A program made the translations under genes and the position numbers. Source: a virus. Taken from it: a DNA stretch of 25,000 nucleotides. The notes beneath the pieces were generated by a model. That model had not been told where the DNA came from. It was given only the letters and a program-made list of their open reading frames with translations, and did not search any database. The stretch covers positions 1 through 25,000 of IMG/VR virus record IMGVR_UViG_3300017733_000044. One strand, 5' to 3'. Each line of letters begins with the position of its first letter. Position 1 is the first letter of the stretch. This document shows positions 23,249 through 25,000 of this stretch, piece by piece.

Positions 23249-23793
23249 TCTGAGGTTCCCCATTGTTTTAACATATCCATTTTTGCATCATTGGCATCTT
23301 TTTGATCCTGTGTGAATCTTTCATCATCAACTTTTACTTTTTCCCAATGTTCTTCTGCATCTGGATCTAATATTACTTTGACATTACCAAAACGTCTTTT
23401 AGTTTTTTCTTTCCAATTTTCCAATGACTTCATATCAGCAACAATTGAAGATGCATCAGAAGGATTTGGAAAACTTAATCCATCTCTATAATATGGACCT
23501 TCTTTACCGTCTGGTTGCATTCTATTAAAATGTACATCATTATAATAATCTTTAGTTCTAAATAATTTTACAAGATCATCAAATTTCAATTGATCTAATG
23601 ATAGTTCTTTATAATTTAAATTAATATTACCGCCAGCTCCTCCAGGCATAGGATTTCCAGTTAATGGATCTCTATTTAATCCTTGAGCTAAATCTGTCGC
23701 AGACGCGTCAGGTAATTGTTGTTCTTTAACCTTGCCAGCTCCTAATCCAAAGCCTAGGTATTTTTCAGATAGTAATGATTTTAGTTTGATCAT
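23245..23793 (-). CDS. MIKLK-leader protein 1 (182 aa)
   Basis: First member of the leader set, MIKLKSLLSEKYLG, with likely processing after E10. A Gly/Pro-rich segment at about 35-58 (DPLTGNPMPGGAGGNINL) precedes an acidic alpha/beta part: ELSLDQLKFDDLVKLFRTKD, DVHFNRMQPDGKEGPYYRDG, then ENWKEKTKRRFGNVKVILDP. It ends DAKMDMLKQWGTSE. No family recognised and no catalytic motif seen. It follows an ATATTTAT box and an 8-bp tandem repeat, so it may lead the cargo operon. Confidence 0.7.
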   Translation of the reverse strand: MIKLKSLLSEKYLGFGLGAGKVKEQQLPDASATDLAQGLNRDPLTGNPMPGGAGGNINLNYKELSLDQLKFDDLVKLFRTKDYYNDVHFNRMQPDGKEGPYYRDGLSFPNPSDASSIVADMKSLENWKEKTKRRFGNVKVILDPDAEEHWEKVKVDDERFTQDQKDANDAKMDMLKQWGTSE

Positions 23794-23808
23794 GATTTTA
23801 ATTTATTA

Positions 23809-23816
23809 ATAAATAT
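23809..23816 (-). promoter_or_regulatory. ATATTTAT box at head of the cargo operon
   Basis: Coding strand ATATTTAT, 15 bases before the ATG of MIKLK protein 1 and just downstream of the tandem 8-bp repeat. Best placed of the seven boxes to be a real promoter. Confidence 0.4.
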
Positions 23817-23819
23817 AGC

Positions 23820-23845
23820 GTTAGTACGTTAGTTCGCTAGTACGC
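23820..23845. repeat. 8-bp tandem repeat, three copies
   Basis: On the + strand: GTTAGTAC, GTTAGTTC, GCTAGTAC, then GC. The three units differ at one or two bases and lie in the 66-bp gap between the 58-aa membrane protein and MIKLK protein 1, directly upstream of its ATATTTAT box. The array is less AT-rich than its surroundings. An operator or protein-binding array is the natural reading. Confidence 0.55.
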
Positions 23846-23859
23846 CCTTCCAGGCCATA

Positions 23860-24036
23860 CTATTGACGTTTCCTCCATTCTTCAAATAAATACACTATAA
23901 TCATAGGCCATAGTAGCAAATTAAATATAATGGTTTCGGTATCTAGCTCATCATCCGGTAAAGTGTACACAGAATATTCCAATACAAGAATCCATATTAA
24001 ACCAATTCCTAGATATATACCTATCCCGGTAAGCAT
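23860..24036 (-). CDS. Small two-helix membrane protein (58 aa)
   Basis: The ATG at 24036 directly follows the TAA of the preceding gene. The protein begins MLTGIGIYLGIGLIWILVLE, a transmembrane helix, then YSVYTLPDDELDTET, a short acidic loop, then IIFNLLLWPMIIVYLFEEW, a second helix, and a basic end RKRQ. This hairpin topology with acidic loop and basic tail occurs in small holin-like and exclusion proteins. It is the last gene of the three-gene membrane cassette before the cargo operon. Function is inferred only from topology. Confidence 0.6.
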   Translation of the reverse strand: MLTGIGIYLGIGLIWILVLEYSVYTLPDDELDTETIIFNLLLWPMIIVYLFEEWRKRQ

Positions 24037-24300
24037 TTATTTTCCATGTAATTTTAGCAGAACATATACATTGCTATATATAATAGCAGAAAGAATTATG
24101 CTAGCATATATAACTATGTTATCGATATAAGGCTTAGATAAAAGCGTAAATGCTCCTAAAGCGAACATCTTAACGCCTAACGATCCATATATTAAACCAA
24201 ACCCTAAACGAGGAAACCGCTTGTATAAGAGCAATACGCTGCGGGTTATGCCTATCACAAAACTAGATGCTACTATACCATATATTAAAGAGTCTATCAT
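24037..24300 (-). CDS. Three-helix membrane protein, holin-like in size (87 aa)
   Basis: Hydrophobic stretches at about 4-26 (SLIYGIVASSFVIGITRSVL), 33-54 (GFGLIYGSLGVKMFALGAFT) and 62-83 (IVIYASIILSAIIYSNVYVL) give three likely transmembrane helices, with a basic patch LLLYKRFPR between the first two and KLHGK at the end. Size and topology fit a class I holin, but many phage membrane proteins look alike and no endolysin is visible here. It is abutted by the 58-aa gene downstream and lies 53 bp from the lipoprotein gene upstream. Confidence 0.6.
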   Translation of the reverse strand: MIDSLIYGIVASSFVIGITRSVLLLYKRFPRLGFGLIYGSLGVKMFALGAFTLLSKPYIDNIVIYASIILSAIIYSNVYVLLKLHGK

Positions 24301-24353
24301 ATGTTTATATATATTATACTGAAATACTTTATATATTCAAAGAAGTATTAGAG

Positions 24354-24572
24354 TTATTTAGTGGGATATGAGGTATATGATGCGTGGCCTTTAACCAGAC
24401 GTACCCGTTTAAGAGTGGCCTTGTCATGATATGAACTTCTAGGGGTAGTATGGGTAATTTTGTGTTCTATGTGACTTTGCCAGGCGCTCTGCTTTTGTGG
24501 AAACTTCTTGGTGCTACACGATAAAGTGATTCCGTATAAACACAGAATCGAGATTAGGATGGGGGTTTTCAT
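24354..24572 (-). CDS. Small lipoprotein (72 aa)
   Basis: Signal sequence MKTPILISILCLYGITLSCS has a hydrophobic core and a lipobox-like TLSC, with C19 as the lipidation site. The mature part is short, hydrophilic and basic (STKKFPQKQSAWQSHIEHKI, then KATLKRVRLVKGHASYTSYP). It might be an outer spanin or surface-exclusion lipoprotein, but it lacks the Pro-rich stretch of many Rz1 proteins. It opens a cassette with two membrane proteins. Base composition is richer in G+C than the phage late genes further left. Confidence 0.6.
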   Translation of the reverse strand: MKTPILISILCLYGITLSCSTKKFPQKQSAWQSHIEHKITHTTPRSSYHDKATLKRVRLVKGHASYTSYPTK

Positions 24573-24687
24573 ATATTATTAAATATAATATGTACTAGAA
24601 TGTATATACACTGTATATCTAATAAAGAGCACCTATATAGCAAAAAATCTATGCTCACAATAAAATTTGATATATCAGCACCTTCTA

Positions 24688-24812
24688 GGAGCGGAGGGAG
24701 GGGGGCGTTAATGAAACCCACCCCTACCCCCCCTTTTAACCCCTTTAACCCCCTATTTGCCCCACCCTCCCCCTTGTTCTACCCCATACCCCTTTGTTAT
24801 ACCCCTATACCC
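24688..24812. other. G-run block followed by twelve C runs (G-quadruplex/i-motif candidate)
   Basis: On the + strand, 24688-24705 is purine-only apart from one C, with runs GG, GG, GGG and GGGGGG. From 24717 to 24812 there are twelve runs of three to seven C. The minus strand, which is the transcribed-sense strand here, therefore carries twelve closely spaced G runs. The surrounding genome is about 70% A+T by eye, so this is a sharp anomaly. It could form G-quadruplexes in DNA or in the lipoprotein-operon leader RNA, or mark an origin or packaging signal. Confidence 0.7.
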
Positions 24813-24825
24813 TTAGAACGTAGAA

Positions 24826-24862
24826 TAGACCCGGGGTCTTATTAAAAGGAGTCCCGAGTCTA
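24826..24862 (-). terminator. RNA hairpin, 10-bp stem, possible terminator of the right-hand gene
   Basis: The minus-strand RNA reads UAGACUCGGG, a 17-base loop, then CCCGGGUCUA. All ten pairs form in this RNA, one as G-U; on the other strand the same position is a C-A mismatch, which hints that the RNA of the minus strand is the functional form. It lies about 60 bases after the stop codon of the right-hand gene. Only a weak U-run (UUCU) follows, so it may be a leader or stability element instead. Confidence 0.45.
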
Positions 24863-24922
24863 TCCTTGCCCTTGCTCATGACTTATATATAATATAGTCC
24901 AGGCGTCTTGTTATAATATGTG

Positions 24923-25000
24923 TTAAGCGGCTTTCTCTATATGAGTATAGTCTTTACCTTCTACGTCTTGTTTAATATAGAAGAACGAATCAATACTATC
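24923..25000 (-). CDS. C-terminal end of an unidentified gene (cut by window edge)
   Basis: The minus strand from the edge is open for 25 codons to a TAA at 24923: DSIDSFFYIKQDVEGKDYTH, then IEKAA. The sequence is protein-like with ordinary composition, and the position fits the common direction of all genes here. The fragment is too short to identify. It is followed by the gene-free region, so it probably ends a separate transcription unit. Confidence 0.5.
   Translation of the reverse strand, partial: DSIDSFFYIKQDVEGKDYTHIEKAA

Larger units (their letters stand above)
24573..24922. other. 350-bp gene-free region with extreme G/C strand asymmetry
   Basis: Between the end of the right-hand partial gene and the lipoprotein gene I see no convincing gene. 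It holds, from right to left, a possible A/T promoter around 24880-24900, a hairpin at 24826-24862, a dense C-run block, a G-run block, and about 90 bp of A/T-rich leader before the lipoprotein ATG. A 24-codon frame (24805-24879, minus, beginning MSKGKDRLGT) spans the hairpin and could be a leader peptide, but nothing else supports it. Confidence 0.6.

Noticed and set aside
24600-24845. Plus-strand 81-codon frame, proline-rich
   Set aside because: Its proline content comes only from the C-run block; no ribosome site, and the strand opposes every other gene.
24805-24879. 24-codon leader peptide across the hairpin
   Set aside because: Too short and unsupported; mentioned only as a possibility in the gene-free region.
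1-25000. tRNA genes, CRISPR arrays, insertion sequences or integrase
   Set aside because: No tRNA-like T-loop context, spaced repeats, transposase or recombinase motifs were noticed; this was read by eye and not scanned by program.

Overview
The window looks like the late region of an AT-rich, T4-like contractile-tailed phage (a myovirus, complete or as a metagenomic contig). Every supported gene lies on the minus strand, so transcription runs right to left. Genes are tightly packed, and many stop and start codons overlap (ATGA, TAATG or TTGA). T4-type markers are the baseplate wedge proteins gp25 and gp6, a gp5-like OB-fold hub protein and a gp55-like late sigma factor. A Bacteroidetes (flavobacterial, probably marine) host is suggested by a histone-H1-like Hc1 protein, a DUF4494-like protein, a secreted protein whose signal peptide ends in CYSQ, and mostly A-rich rather than Shine-Dalgarno ribosome binding sites. 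The host is an inference.

Layout, in the direction of transcription. 25000-23860: tail of one gene, a 350-bp gene-free stretch with an extreme G/C strand asymmetry and a hairpin, then three small membrane or lipoprotein genes of less AT-rich composition. 23820-18434: a cluster of seven otherwise unrelated proteins sharing the amino-terminal leader MIKLKDIL(x)E or a variant. Mixed in are an H1-like protein, a Lys-rich protein and several tiny genes. 18378-14307: small accessory genes (secreted CAP-domain protein, DUF4494-like, Hsp20, a Tudor/SH3-like protein with a candidate overprinted gene, and unknowns). 14310-11370: a coiled-coil membrane protein, a zinc-ribbon mini-protein, an HD-domain hydrolase, a membrane-anchored coil and the late sigma factor. 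11345-1: baseplate and tail module (gp5-like, tip-motif protein, gp25, gp6, then three large structural proteins, the last cut by the window edge).

The most interesting system is the MIKLK-leader cluster. The shared peptide behaves like the capsid-targeting sequences of T4 internal head proteins, which the prohead protease cuts after (L/I)-x-E. The cargo would then be packed in the head and delivered into the host with the DNA. One cargo has a His...Cys arrangement like clan-CD (caspase/CHAT/DUF4347-type) peptidases, two are very basic Cys-containing proteins, and others are novel. Together they would form an ejected effector and nucleoid-protein set. The leader is seen directly; its role is inferred from T4, and the gp21-type protease is not in this window.

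No tRNA, rRNA, CRISPR array, integrase or insertion sequence was recognised.
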